Positions 34,047 to 42,230 of a DNA stretch of 64,000 bases are shown piece by piece. Position 1 is the stretch's first letter; every line of letters starts with the position of its first letter. Location: the NCBI RefSeq assembly GCF_026242055.1, contig NZ_JAPJDL010000016.1, positions 162,475 to 226,474 of the forward strand, in the 5' to 3' direction. Under the pieces are notes generated by a model. It was given only the letters and a program-made list of their open reading frames with translations. It searched no databases and had not been told where the DNA came from. Source of the DNA: Lentzea sp. NEAU-D7 (GTDB lineage Bacteria; Actinomycetota; Actinomycetes; Mycobacteriales; Pseudonocardiaceae). The translations under genes were made by a program, and so were the position numbers.

Positions 34047-36356
34047 ATGTCCCGGCATTTCCTCGCGGAGGGCCTCGAGCTCTCCGGGGGTGATCGCGGC
34101 GTCGTAGCCGTGGTCGCCGTGGTCGCCCTGGCTGCTCTCGCCGTCGGGTACGTGCTGCTCAAGGAGGTGCTGGCCGCGGGCCAGGGCACCCCCAAGATGC
34201 AGGACATCGCCAAGGCGGTTCAGGAGGGCGCAGCGGCCTACCTCAACCGGCAGTTCCGGACGCTCGGCATTTTTGTCGTGATCGTTTTCGTACTGCTGTT
34301 CGCGCTACCGGCGGATGATTTGGCCGAGCGAATCGGCCGATCATTGTTCTTCCTCGTCGGTGCCGCGTTCTCGGCGACCATCGGCTACCTGGGCATGTGG
34401 TTGTCCACGCGCGCCAACGTGCGTGTCGCCGCCGCCGCGAACGAAGAAGGCGGTCGCGAAAAGGCGACGCGCATCGCGTTCCGCACCGGTGGCGTCGTCG
34501 GCATGACCACCGTCGGTCTCGGTCTCTTCGGTGCGGCGCTCGTCGTGCTCGTCTACGCCGGCCAGGCCCCGAAGGTCCTGGAGGGCTTCGGTTTCGGTGC
34601 CGCGCTGCTCGCGATGTTCATGCGCGTCGGTGGTGGCATCTTCACCAAGGCCGCGGACGTCGGCGCCGACCTCGTCGGCAAGGTCGAGCAGGGCATCCCC
34701 GAGGACGACCCCCGCAACGCCGCCACCATCGCGGACAACGTGGGCGACAACGTCGGTGACTGCGCCGGCATGGCCGCGGACCTCTTCGAGTCCTACGCCG
34801 TGACGCTCGTCGCGTCGCTGATCCTCGGCACCGCCGCGTTCGGCGTGCAGGGCCTGCTGTTCCCGCTGATCGTTCCCGCGATCGGCGTGCTGACCGCGGT
34901 CATCGGCGTGTACACGACCAAGGCGAAGGCGGGCGAGAACGGCCTCACGGCCATCAACCGCGCCTTCTACATCTCCGCGGTCATCTCCGCGGTGCTGTGC
35001 ACCATCGCGGCGTTCTCGTACCTGCCGAGCTCCTTCGCGGACCTCAACGGCATCAGCGACGCGGTCAAGTCCACGAGCGGCAACCCGGCGCTGATCGCGT
35101 CCGTCGCGGTGATCATCGGCATCGTGCTGGCCGGCGTCATCCTGTGGCTGACCGGCTACTACACCGGCACCGAGCACAAGCCGGTCAAGGAGGTCGGCCA
35201 GACCTCGCTGACCGGTGCGGCCACGGTGATCCTGTCCGGCATCTCGGTCGGTTTCGAGTCGGCCGTCTACACCGCGCTCGTCATCGGTGCCGCCGTGTAC
35301 GGCGCGTTCCTGCTCTCCGGTTCCGTCGTCGTCGCGCTGTTCGCGATCGCGCTCGCCGGTTGTGGTCTGCTCACGACCGTCGGCGTCATCGTCGCGATGG
35401 ACACCTTCGGCCCGGTCTCCGACAACGCGCAGGGCATCGCCGAGATGTCCGGCGACGTGCACGGCGAGGGCGCGCAGATCCTCACCGAGCTCGACGCGGT
35501 CGGCAACACCACCAAGGCCATCACCAAGGGCATCGCGATCGCGACGGCCGTGCTCGCCGCGACGGCGCTGTTCGGCTCCTACAAGGACGCGATCGACCAG
35601 GCCGTGGCCAAGGTCGGCAACCTCGCGGGTGATCTGCCGATCTCGTTCACCAACGTGGTGTTCAGCCCGAACGTCCTCGTCGGCGTCACCATCGGTGCGG
35701 CCGTCGTCTTCATGTTCTCGGGCCTCGCGGTCAACGCCGTGACGCGCGCCGCCGGTGCCATCGTGTTCGAGGTGCGCCGCCAGTTCCGCGAGAACCCGGG
35801 CATCATGGACTACTCGGTGAAGCCCGAGTACGGCAAGGTCGTCGACATCTGCACCAGGGACTCGCTGCGCGAGCTGGCGACTCCGGGCCTGATGGCCGTG
35901 CTCGCCCCGGTCGCCGTCGGCTTCGGCCTCGGCGTCGGCCCGCTGGCCGGGTACCTCGCCGGTGCGATCGCGACCGGCACGCTCATGGCGGTCTTCCTGG
36001 CCAACTCCGGTGGTGCCTGGGACAACGCCAAGAAGCTGGTCGAGGACGGCAACCACGGCGGCAAGGGCTCCGACGCCCACGCCGCGACGGTCATCGGCGA
36101 CACCGTCGGCGACCCGTTCAAGGACACCGCCGGTCCGGCCATCAACCCGCTGATCAAGGTCATGAACCTGGTCTCGGTGCTGATCGCGCCCGCCATCGTC
36201 ACCTTCACCATCGGTGACAACGCGTCCGACCCGATCCGGATCGCGATCGCCGTGGTGGCGACCCTGATCATCGTCGGCGCGGTGGTCGTGTCGAAGCGCC
36301 GCGGCACCTCGATCGCGGACTCGCCCGCGGAGTCCGTCAGCAACGGCGCCGCGTAG
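34047..36356 (+). CDS. hppA: Proton-pumping membrane pyrophosphatase, K+-independent type
   Basis: A 769-residue membrane enzyme with about 16 helices that couples PPi hydrolysis to H+ transport. The substrate site is seen in DVGADLVGKVEQGIPEDDPRN and DNVGDNVGDCAGMAADLFESY, and again near the end in DAHAATVIGDTVGDPFKDTAGP. The segment GNTTKAITKG has Lys where K+-dependent enzymes have Ala, so the pump should not need K+. ATG 34047 follows CAGGAGGA. It is absent from mycobacteria but present beside topA in Streptomyces (recalled). A 13-bp hairpin follows. Confidence 0.95.
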   Translation: MSRHFLAEGLELSGGDRGVVAVVAVVALAALAVGYVLLKEVLAAGQGTPKMQDIAKAVQEGAAAYLNRQFRTLGIFVVIVFVLLFALPADDLAERIGRSLFFLVGAAFSATIGYLGMWLSTRANVRVAAAANEEGGREKATRIAFRTGGVVGMTTVGLGLFGAALVVLVYAGQAPKVLEGFGFGAALLAMFMRVGGGIFTKAADVGADLVGKVEQGIPEDDPRNAATIADNVGDNVGDCAGMAADLFESYAVTLVASLILGTAAFGVQGLLFPLIVPAIGVLTAVIGVYTTKAKAGENGLTAINRAFYISAVISAVLCTIAAFSYLPSSFADLNGISDAVKSTSGNPALIASVAVIIGIVLAGVILWLTGYYTGTEHKPVKEVGQTSLTGAATVILSGISVGFESAVYTALVIGAAVYGAFLLSGSVVVALFAIALAGCGLLTTVGVIVAMDTFGPVSDNAQGIAEMSGDVHGEGAQILTELDAVGNTTKAITKGIAIATAVLAATALFGSYKDAIDQAVAKVGNLAGDLPISFTNVVFSPNVLVGVTIGAAVVFMFSGLAVNAVTRAAGAIVFEVRRQFRENPGIMDYSVKPEYGKVVDICTRDSLRELATPGLMAVLAPVAVGFGLGVGPLAGYLAGAIATGTLMAVFLANSGGAWDNAKKLVEDGNHGGKGSDAHAATVIGDTVGDPFKDTAGPAINPLIKVMNLVSVLIAPAIVTFTIGDNASDPIRIAIAVVATLIIVGAVVVSKRRGTSIADSPAESVSNGAA

Positions 36357-36366
36357 ATCCACCTCC

Positions 36367-36406
36367 GGTCGGGGTACGTTCGGGTATCCCCCGACGTACC
36401 CCGACC
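36367..36406 (+). terminator. Terminator after hppA
   Basis: A perfect 13-bp stem, GGTCGGGGTACGT (36367-36379) with ACGTACCCCGACC (36394-36406), and a 14-base loop. It ends four bases before the ribosome site of the next lipoprotein, so it could also affect that gene's translation. Confidence 0.75.
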
Positions 36407-36419
36407 GAGGAGTTCCGAC

Positions 36420-36992
36420 ATGAGGCGCAGCCTCGTCGCCACTGCCGCTGTTGCCGCCCTTGCGCTGGCCGGGTGCACCACCGGCGGCAACTCCGGCACT
36501 TCCACGACACCCACCAGCGGCGCGGTCAACCCCCAGGCCGTCGCCTACATGGACAAGGTGTGCGGTGCGGCATCCGAGTTCGCCAAGATCGAGAAGACGG
36601 CCCCCAAGCTCGACGCCGGTGACTCCGCCAAGCTCAAGGCCGAGATGGCCGCGTACATGGGCCAGCTCGCCGACGCCTTCACCAAGTCGGCCGAGGGCCT
36701 GAAGAACGTCGGCCCGTCGCCCGTCGCGGGCGGTGAGGAGGCCGTCACCAAGATGGCCGAGACGTTCACCTCGCTCGGCGCCGTGTTCGCCGACGCCAAG
36801 ACGAAGGTCGAGCAGGCCGACGCCAACAACGCCACCGGAGGCCTCCAGGCCGCCGGAGAGGCCATCGCCAAGCTCTCCGAGCTCGCCGACCCGCTGCGCG
36901 ACCTCAAAGACGTCCCCGAGCTGCAGAAGGCCACGCAGTCGGCGCAGAAGTGCCAGGAGATGCAGCGCCTCAACGTCACGCCGACGAGTTGA
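36420..36992 (+). CDS. Lipoprotein A of a tandem set of three
   Basis: A 190-residue lipoprotein: signal MRRSLVATAAVAALALAGC with lipobox LAGC, a Ser/Thr/Gly linker, then a helical domain beginning YMDKVCGAASEF and ending near KCQEM. Two cysteines (VCG and KCQ) probably form a disulfide. No known domain was recognised. It shares the DKVCGA start and the C-terminal cysteine with the next two genes. AGGAGT lies upstream of ATG 36420. Confidence 0.8.
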   Translation: MRRSLVATAAVAALALAGCTTGGNSGTSTTPTSGAVNPQAVAYMDKVCGAASEFAKIEKTAPKLDAGDSAKLKAEMAAYMGQLADAFTKSAEGLKNVGPSPVAGGEEAVTKMAETFTSLGAVFADAKTKVEQADANNATGGLQAAGEAIAKLSELADPLRDLKDVPELQKATQSAQKCQEMQRLNVTPTS

Positions 36993-37021
36993 GCGGCGCC
37001 GTTCGGAGTAACTTCCGGCTC

Positions 37022-37573
37022 ATGCGTCGCACACTCACCGCAGTCATGACCAGCTGCCTGCTCGCGGTCACCGCGTGCACCGGCGGAGGTTCGTCGACGC
37101 CCACCGCCAGCGAGGCGGACGTCGTGGCGTGGATGGACAAGGTCTGCGGTGCCGTCGACGGCACCGTGAAGACCATGGCCGACGAACCGCCGATCGACAT
37201 GAGCGACCCGTCGAAGCTCAAGACGGGTCTCTCGGACTGGCTCGGGTCCAAGGTGTCCGCGGTCGACAGGTCGATCGCGGACCTCAAGGGCCTGGAGGAC
37301 GGCCCGCACCCGAAGTCGAAGGAGCTGGCCGCCGCCGCGCAGGACGGCATGGGTCAGATCAAGACCCTGCTCGCCGACACCAAGTCGAAGCTGGACTCGT
37401 CGGCGGACTCGACCCAGGTCGTCACCGCCTTCACCGAGATGGTCGCGAAGGCCGGTGAGCTGGAGAAGGCGGGCGCCGGCGTGCAGAAGAAGTTCGACGA
37501 GACCGGCCTCGCGGGAGCGGCGGGGAAGGCTTCGAACTGCAAGGGCCTGCAGGCGTCTCCTCCTCCTTCCTGA
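37022..37573 (+). CDS. Lipoprotein B of a tandem set of three
   Basis: A 183-residue lipoprotein with lipobox VTAC (residues 17-20 region), linker GGGSSTPT and a helical domain starting WMDKVCGAVDG and ending NCKGLQASPPP. It is clearly related to lipoprotein A in the cysteine frame and in the DKVCGA motif, otherwise diverged. ATG 37022 lies 30 bases after the previous stop. Confidence 0.8.
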   Translation: MRRTLTAVMTSCLLAVTACTGGGSSTPTASEADVVAWMDKVCGAVDGTVKTMADEPPIDMSDPSKLKTGLSDWLGSKVSAVDRSIADLKGLEDGPHPKSKELAAAAQDGMGQIKTLLADTKSKLDSSADSTQVVTAFTEMVAKAGELEKAGAGVQKKFDETGLAGAAGKASNCKGLQASPPPS

Positions 37574-37640
37574 CCAGCGTGAACACAGCCGGTCGGATCG
37601 CTCGAACGGGTGTTTTCCGGCGTCCGGGAAGATAGGACGG

Positions 37641-38192
37641 ATGAGGACACGTCTGCTCGCTGTGCTGACCGGTGCCGTCGTGCTGTCCGCGTGCGGTTCG
37701 GAGGCGGACAAGCCGATCACCGACGCGCAGCGGCAGTGGGTGGACGCGTTCTGCGGCGGTGTCCTCCCGGGCCTGGAAGCGGGCCTTGAGCTGCGCAAAC
37801 AGGACCCGGCGGACTTCGCCGCGGTCAAGACGGCCTACCTCGGGCTGCTGACGTCCAACGCCACCGCGTTCGCCGGCGCGGAGAAGAAGCTGAAGGAGCT
37901 CGGCCCGCCCGAGGACGACCTCGAGAACGTGCACGAACAGCTGGTCAAGTTCGTCGCGGAGTCCGCGAAGTCGTACGGCGACGCGCAGGCCCCGGTGCGG
38001 GCGCTCGAACCGAACGCGCAGTTCCTGGAGGGCGCGGAGAAGGCGCTGGCCGGCACCAACGTCGTGACCAGCCCGGAAGATCTCCGCGCGACCTTCCAGG
38101 AGCTGCAGAAGCGGCCGAAGTATTCCGACGCGCTGGGCAAGTCGCAACCGTGCGCGGAGATCAGGTCGAAGGGCCAGGTGGTCGGGCAGTAA
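37641..38192 (+). CDS. Lipoprotein C of a tandem set of three
   Basis: A 183-residue lipoprotein with lipobox VLSAC and a domain starting WVDAFCGGVLPG, with the second cysteine in QPCAEIRSKG near the end. It is the most diverged of the three: FCGG replaces VCGA. GGACGG precedes ATG 37641. The three may bind a shared surface ligand or act as envelope spacers; nothing in the sequence gives a function. Confidence 0.78.
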   Translation: MRTRLLAVLTGAVVLSACGSEADKPITDAQRQWVDAFCGGVLPGLEAGLELRKQDPADFAAVKTAYLGLLTSNATAFAGAEKKLKELGPPEDDLENVHEQLVKFVAESAKSYGDAQAPVRALEPNAQFLEGAEKALAGTNVVTSPEDLRATFQELQKRPKYSDALGKSQPCAEIRSKGQVVGQ

Positions 38193-38240
38193 CAGTTGTC
38201 CCACTGGTCACACTCGAACGTCTGTTCTACCCTGTGGGCC

Positions 38241-38813
38241 GTGGTTGGGCAGCTGTCCTTCTTCTCGGCCGAGGCGCGCACGCCGGCCAAGGCGGACCTC
38301 GCCGGCTTCCTCTGCGGGCCGGGGCAGGCCGTCAGCTTCGCGCGCGGTACGGCCGCCCGCGTGTACACCGAGCTGCGCGACGAGTGGCGGCTGCGCCCCC
38401 TCAAGCAGGCCTGCGCCGAGCGCGGCGTCACCACCGAGCTGTGCGTCAACGGGGAGGGCACCCACTTCGTCCGCACGCCGTTCCGCACCGACCTCACCCC
38501 TCTGGCCGCCCGCTGGCTGGACGGAACCGTCAAGACCGTGCCGCCGGACTTCGAGCTGAACGGAGCAGTGCTGCGCGTCTGGGCGCTCGCCGCGGGCAGC
38601 TGGATGGAGTCCGCTTATCTGCTCGGTTTGGACCCCAACGCACCGCAGACACACGCACCGTTGCAAAATGCGCTGCTCGCATCCGGACTTCCGTGCACCC
38701 TTGTAGGGGCTCCGGCGTTGCGGGTAACCGGCCGACGGAGGCTGGCGCGGCTCGCTGAACTGGTCGGAAGCCCTCCGCAGGGAGTGGCGATGAGCACCTG
38801 GCCGGCGGCCTGA
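38241..38813 (+). CDS. Conserved protein before topA (Rv3647c-like)
   Basis: A 190-residue soluble protein (VVGQLSFFSAEARTPAKADLAGFL...). Size and position match mycobacterial Rv3647c, which adjoins topA (recalled). Seen features are a LAGFLCGPGQAVSFARG segment, an ELRDEWRLRPLKQACAERG helix and a C-terminal basic helix (VTGRRRLARLAELVG). No catalytic motif is apparent. GTG 38241 is chosen because the protein then starts with VVGQLSFFS, as relatives appear to; upstream codons are poor. Confidence 0.72.
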   Translation: MVGQLSFFSAEARTPAKADLAGFLCGPGQAVSFARGTAARVYTELRDEWRLRPLKQACAERGVTTELCVNGEGTHFVRTPFRTDLTPLAARWLDGTVKTVPPDFELNGAVLRVWALAAGSWMESAYLLGLDPNAPQTHAPLQNALLASGLPCTLVGAPALRVTGRRRLARLAELVGSPPQGVAMSTWPAA

Positions 38814-38953
38814 GCGGGCCGTCCGGCATGGTTGTGTCACTCTGTCTCGTCGTACGGGCGTCGCGGAGACATGACGGATGGTGTGCTTTTCGGCCGACGC
38901 TGGGCAACACTGGCGGGCCTGGGAACCGGGTTTGGAAGAGAGCGGGACGGCGA

Positions 38954-41716
38954 GTGGCTGGATCGACACGGACGAAGAAGAGCAGCGGAGGCGGGGGTAG
39001 CACCCGACGACTGGTGATCGTCGAGTCGCCCACGAAGGCGCGCAAGATCGCCTCGTACCTCGGCGCCAACTTCGTCGTGGAGTCCTCCAGGGGACACATC
39101 CGGGACCTGCCGCGCGGTGCCGCCGACGTTCCCGCGAAGTACAAGGGCCAGGCCTGGGCCAGGCTCGGCGTGGACGTCGACCACGACTTCGAACCCCTCT
39201 ACGTGGTCTCCGCCGACAAGAAGTCGCTGGTCACCGAGCTCAAGGAAGCGTTGAAGGACGTCGACGAGCTCTACCTCGCGACAGACGGTGACCGCGAGGG
39301 TGAAGCCATCGCGTGGCACCTGCTCGAGACGCTCAAGCCGAAGGTCCCGGTCCGCCGGATGGTGTTCCACGAGATCACCGAGTCCGCGATCCAGGCCGCC
39401 GCGGCCAACCCCCGCGACCTCGACCAGGACCTGGTCGACGCGCAGGAGACCAGGCGCATCCTCGACCGCCTCTACGGCTACGAGGTCAGCCCGGTCCTGT
39501 GGAAGAAGGTCATGCCGAAGCTCTCGGCGGGCCGCGTGCAGTCCGTGGCGACCCGCCTGGTCGTCGAGCGCGAACGCGAGCGGATGAAGTTCGTCTCCGC
39601 GAGCTACTGGGACATCTCCGCGCAGATGGACGCCGGTGCCGACGCCACGCCGCGTCAGTTCGGCGCGCGTCTCGTGGCCGTCGACGGCACGCGTCTCGCG
39701 ACGGGCCGCGACTTCGGCTCGGACGGCAAGCTGACCGGCAAGGCCGACGTCACCGTGCTGGACGAGGCGCAGGCCCGCGCCATCGCCGCCGGACTGCAGG
39801 ACGCGCCGGTCAAGGTCTCCTCCGTCGAGGAGAAGCCGTACACCCGCAAGCCGTACGCGCCGTTCATGACCTCGACGCTGCAGCAGGAGGCGGGCCGCAA
39901 GCTGCGGTTCTCCGCCGACCGCACGATGCGCACGGCGCAGAAGCTGTACGAGAACGGCTACATCACCTACATGCGCACCGACAGCACGACGCTGTCGGAG
40001 ACCGCGATCAACGCGGCCCGCACGCAGGCCACGGACCTCTACGGCGCGCAGTACGTCTCGCCGCAGCCCCGCCAGTACACGCGCAAGGTCAAGAACGCGC
40101 AGGAGGCCCACGAGGCGATCAGGCCGGCCGGAGAGGTCTTCCGCACGCCCGGCCAGGTGGCCGCCGAGCTCGACTCGGACGAGTTCAAGCTCTACGAGAT
40201 GATCTGGCAGCGCACGATCGCCTCCCAGATGGCCGACGCGCGGGGCAACACGACCAGCATCCGCATCCAGGGCCGTGCGGGCACGGGCCAGGAGGTCACG
40301 TTCGCCGCGTCCGGCCGCACGATCACGTTCGCCGGCTTCCTCAAGGCCTACGTCGAGACCGTCGACGCCGAGGCCGGCGGCGAGTCGGACGACGCGGAGT
40401 CGCGCCTGCCGCTGCTGGTCAAGGACCAGGACCTGACGATCGCGGAGCTGTCCGCGGACGGTCACACCACCTCGCCGCCCTCGCGCTACACCGAGCCGTC
40501 GCTGATCAAGACGATGGAGGAGCTCGGCATCGGCCGTCCCTCCACCTACTCGTCGATCATCAGCACCATCCAGGACCGCGGCTACGTGTGGAAGAAGGGC
40601 GCGGCGCTGGTCCCGTCGTGGGTCGCGTTCGCCGTGGTCGGTCTGCTGGAGAACCACTTCGGCCGCCTGGTCGACTACGACTTCACCGCGGCGCTGGAAG
40701 ACGAGCTGGACGGCATCGCCGCAGGTCGTCAGGGCCGCACGAACTGGCTGTCCGGCTTCTACTTCGGTGGCAGCGTCGGCCCGGACGGCTCCATCGGCCG
40801 GTCCGGCGGCCTGAAGAAGCTGGTCGGCACGGGTGTCGAGGACATCGACCCGCGCGAGGTCAACTCGATCCCGCTGTTCAGCGACTCCGAGGGCCGCACG
40901 GTCGTCGTGCGCGTCGGCCGCTTCGGGCCCTACCTGGAGCGCGAGGTCGACGGAACCGCGCAGCGCGCGAACGTCCAGGACGACCTGGCACCGGACGAGC
41001 TGTCCGCGGAGATCGCCGAGAAGCTCTTCTCGACGCCGCAGGAGGGCCGCTCGCTCGGCACCGACCCGGTCTCGGGCAACGAGATCGTGGCCAAGGAAGG
41101 CCGCTTCGGCCCGTACGTGACCGAGGTGCTGCCCGAGGCCTCCGAGAACGGCTCGTCGTCGAAGGCGAAGGCGCCGAAGCCGCGCACCGGCTCGCTGTTC
41201 AAGTCGATGTCGCTGGACACGGTGACGCTGGACGACGCGCTGAAGCTGCTCTCGCTGCCGCGCGTGGTCGGCAAGGACCCGGAGACGGGTGCCGAGATCA
41301 CCGCGCAGAACGGCCGCTACGGCCCGTACCTGAAGAAGGGCACGGACTCGCGGTCGCTGGTCGAGGAGTCGCAGATCTTCACGGTCACGCTCGAAGAGGC
41401 GCTGAAGATCTACTCCGAGCCGAAGAAGCGCGGCCGTGCCGCCGCCGCTCCGCCGTTGCGCGAGCTGGGCAACGACCCGGTGTCCGGCAAGCCGATGGTG
41501 ATCAAGGAAGGCCGGTTCGGGCCGTACGTCACCGACGGTGAGGCGAACGCCTCGCTGCGCAAGACGGACAGCGTCGAGTCGATCACCGACGAGCGCGCGG
41601 CCGAGCTGCTGGCCGAGAAGCGCGCCAAGGGCCCGGTCAAGAAGAAGGCCCCGGCCAAGAAGCCGGCGGCGAAGAAGCCCGCGGCCAAGAAGGCGCCGGC
41701 CAAGTCCAAGAGCTGA
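38954..41716 (+). CDS. topA: DNA topoisomerase I
   Basis: A type IA topoisomerase of about 920 residues that relaxes negative supercoils. The Toprim domain begins LVIVESPTKARKIASYLG with the acidic DGDREGEAIAWHLL; the active tyrosine is in GYITYMRTDSTTLSETA. The C terminus has repeated GRFGPYL-type domains (RFGPYLEREV, RFGPYVTEVL, RYGPYLKKGT, RFGPYVTDGE) and ends with a lysine/alanine/proline tail (KKAPAKKPAAKK...), as in other actinobacterial TopA. It lacks the four-cysteine zinc fingers of E. coli TopA. GTG 38954 (VAGSTRTKKSS) is preferred over a longer frame whose first 42 codons look non-coding. Confidence 0.95.
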   Translation: MAGSTRTKKSSGGGGSTRRLVIVESPTKARKIASYLGANFVVESSRGHIRDLPRGAADVPAKYKGQAWARLGVDVDHDFEPLYVVSADKKSLVTELKEALKDVDELYLATDGDREGEAIAWHLLETLKPKVPVRRMVFHEITESAIQAAAANPRDLDQDLVDAQETRRILDRLYGYEVSPVLWKKVMPKLSAGRVQSVATRLVVERERERMKFVSASYWDISAQMDAGADATPRQFGARLVAVDGTRLATGRDFGSDGKLTGKADVTVLDEAQARAIAAGLQDAPVKVSSVEEKPYTRKPYAPFMTSTLQQEAGRKLRFSADRTMRTAQKLYENGYITYMRTDSTTLSETAINAARTQATDLYGAQYVSPQPRQYTRKVKNAQEAHEAIRPAGEVFRTPGQVAAELDSDEFKLYEMIWQRTIASQMADARGNTTSIRIQGRAGTGQEVTFAASGRTITFAGFLKAYVETVDAEAGGESDDAESRLPLLVKDQDLTIAELSADGHTTSPPSRYTEPSLIKTMEELGIGRPSTYSSIISTIQDRGYVWKKGAALVPSWVAFAVVGLLENHFGRLVDYDFTAALEDELDGIAAGRQGRTNWLSGFYFGGSVGPDGSIGRSGGLKKLVGTGVEDIDPREVNSIPLFSDSEGRTVVVRVGRFGPYLEREVDGTAQRANVQDDLAPDELSAEIAEKLFSTPQEGRSLGTDPVSGNEIVAKEGRFGPYVTEVLPEASENGSSSKAKAPKPRTGSLFKSMSLDTVTLDDALKLLSLPRVVGKDPETGAEITAQNGRYGPYLKKGTDSRSLVEESQIFTVTLEEALKIYSEPKKRGRAAAAPPLRELGNDPVSGKPMVIKEGRFGPYVTDGEANASLRKTDSVESITDERAAELLAEKRAKGPVKKKAPAKKPAAKKPAAKKAPAKSKS

Positions 41717-41729
41717 GCAGGGGGTGGCG

Positions 41730-42158
41730 GTGCCGATCAACGAGTTCGGACCCGACGGGACTCAGGCCCCGCCGCCTCCCCGGCTGTTCCCCGACCCGCT
41801 CGCGGGCCTGGTGACCGCTGACAGCTTCGTCGCTCCTCAATGGACGTCTCTCAGCTCACGTGTGGCGGTGCCTACACCCGCCGAGCCGACCGAGGAGCTG
41901 CGACAGGCCGTCTGGTCGCAGATGCGGCAGGAGCAGCGGCGGCCGCGCGGCCGGGCGCAGCGAGCGCCTCAGCCGGCTCACGAGTACGCGGTCCAGCAGT
42001 TCGCGTCGACGAACCAAATGTCTGCGCCGCAACAACAACAGCAGCAACAGCAACCCGCCAAGCAGACGAGCGGGGTGGCCGCGTTCATCGGCTGCCTGGT
42101 CGTCATCGGGTTCTTCGTCCTGGTCCTGGTCAGCATTCTCGGAGCGATCTTCAGCTAG
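41730..42158 (+). CDS. Tail-anchored protein with polyglutamine run
   Basis: A 142-residue protein: proline-rich N terminus (PPPPRLFPDP), a basic helix (ELRQAVWSQMRQEQRRPRGRAQRA), a run of eight glutamines (codons near 42030-42055) and a C-terminal membrane helix (FIGCLVVIGFFVLVLVSILGAIF). No homologous family was recognised. It starts 13 bases after topA (GTG 41730; GTG 41724 also possible). The CAA/CAG run is a slippage-prone tract and could vary among strains. Confidence 0.72.
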   Translation: MPINEFGPDGTQAPPPPRLFPDPLAGLVTADSFVAPQWTSLSSRVAVPTPAEPTEELRQAVWSQMRQEQRRPRGRAQRAPQPAHEYAVQQFASTNQMSAPQQQQQQQQPAKQTSGVAAFIGCLVVIGFFVLVLVSILGAIFS

Positions 42159-42230
42159 CTGTGCTGTGAGTCCGGCATCCTGAATCACCACATCCGGTTA
42201 CGCTGACCGCACGGGAGTGGCGACTTAGGG

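Noticed and set aside
34341..36362. A 673-codon open frame opposite hppA
   Set aside because: Antisense shadow with low-complexity composition; hppA is certain on the plus strand.
38837..41740. A 967-codon open frame on the minus strand opposite topA
   Set aside because: It is the antisense shadow of topA in very GC-rich DNA; no start signal, composition rich in R, G and D/V, no domain.
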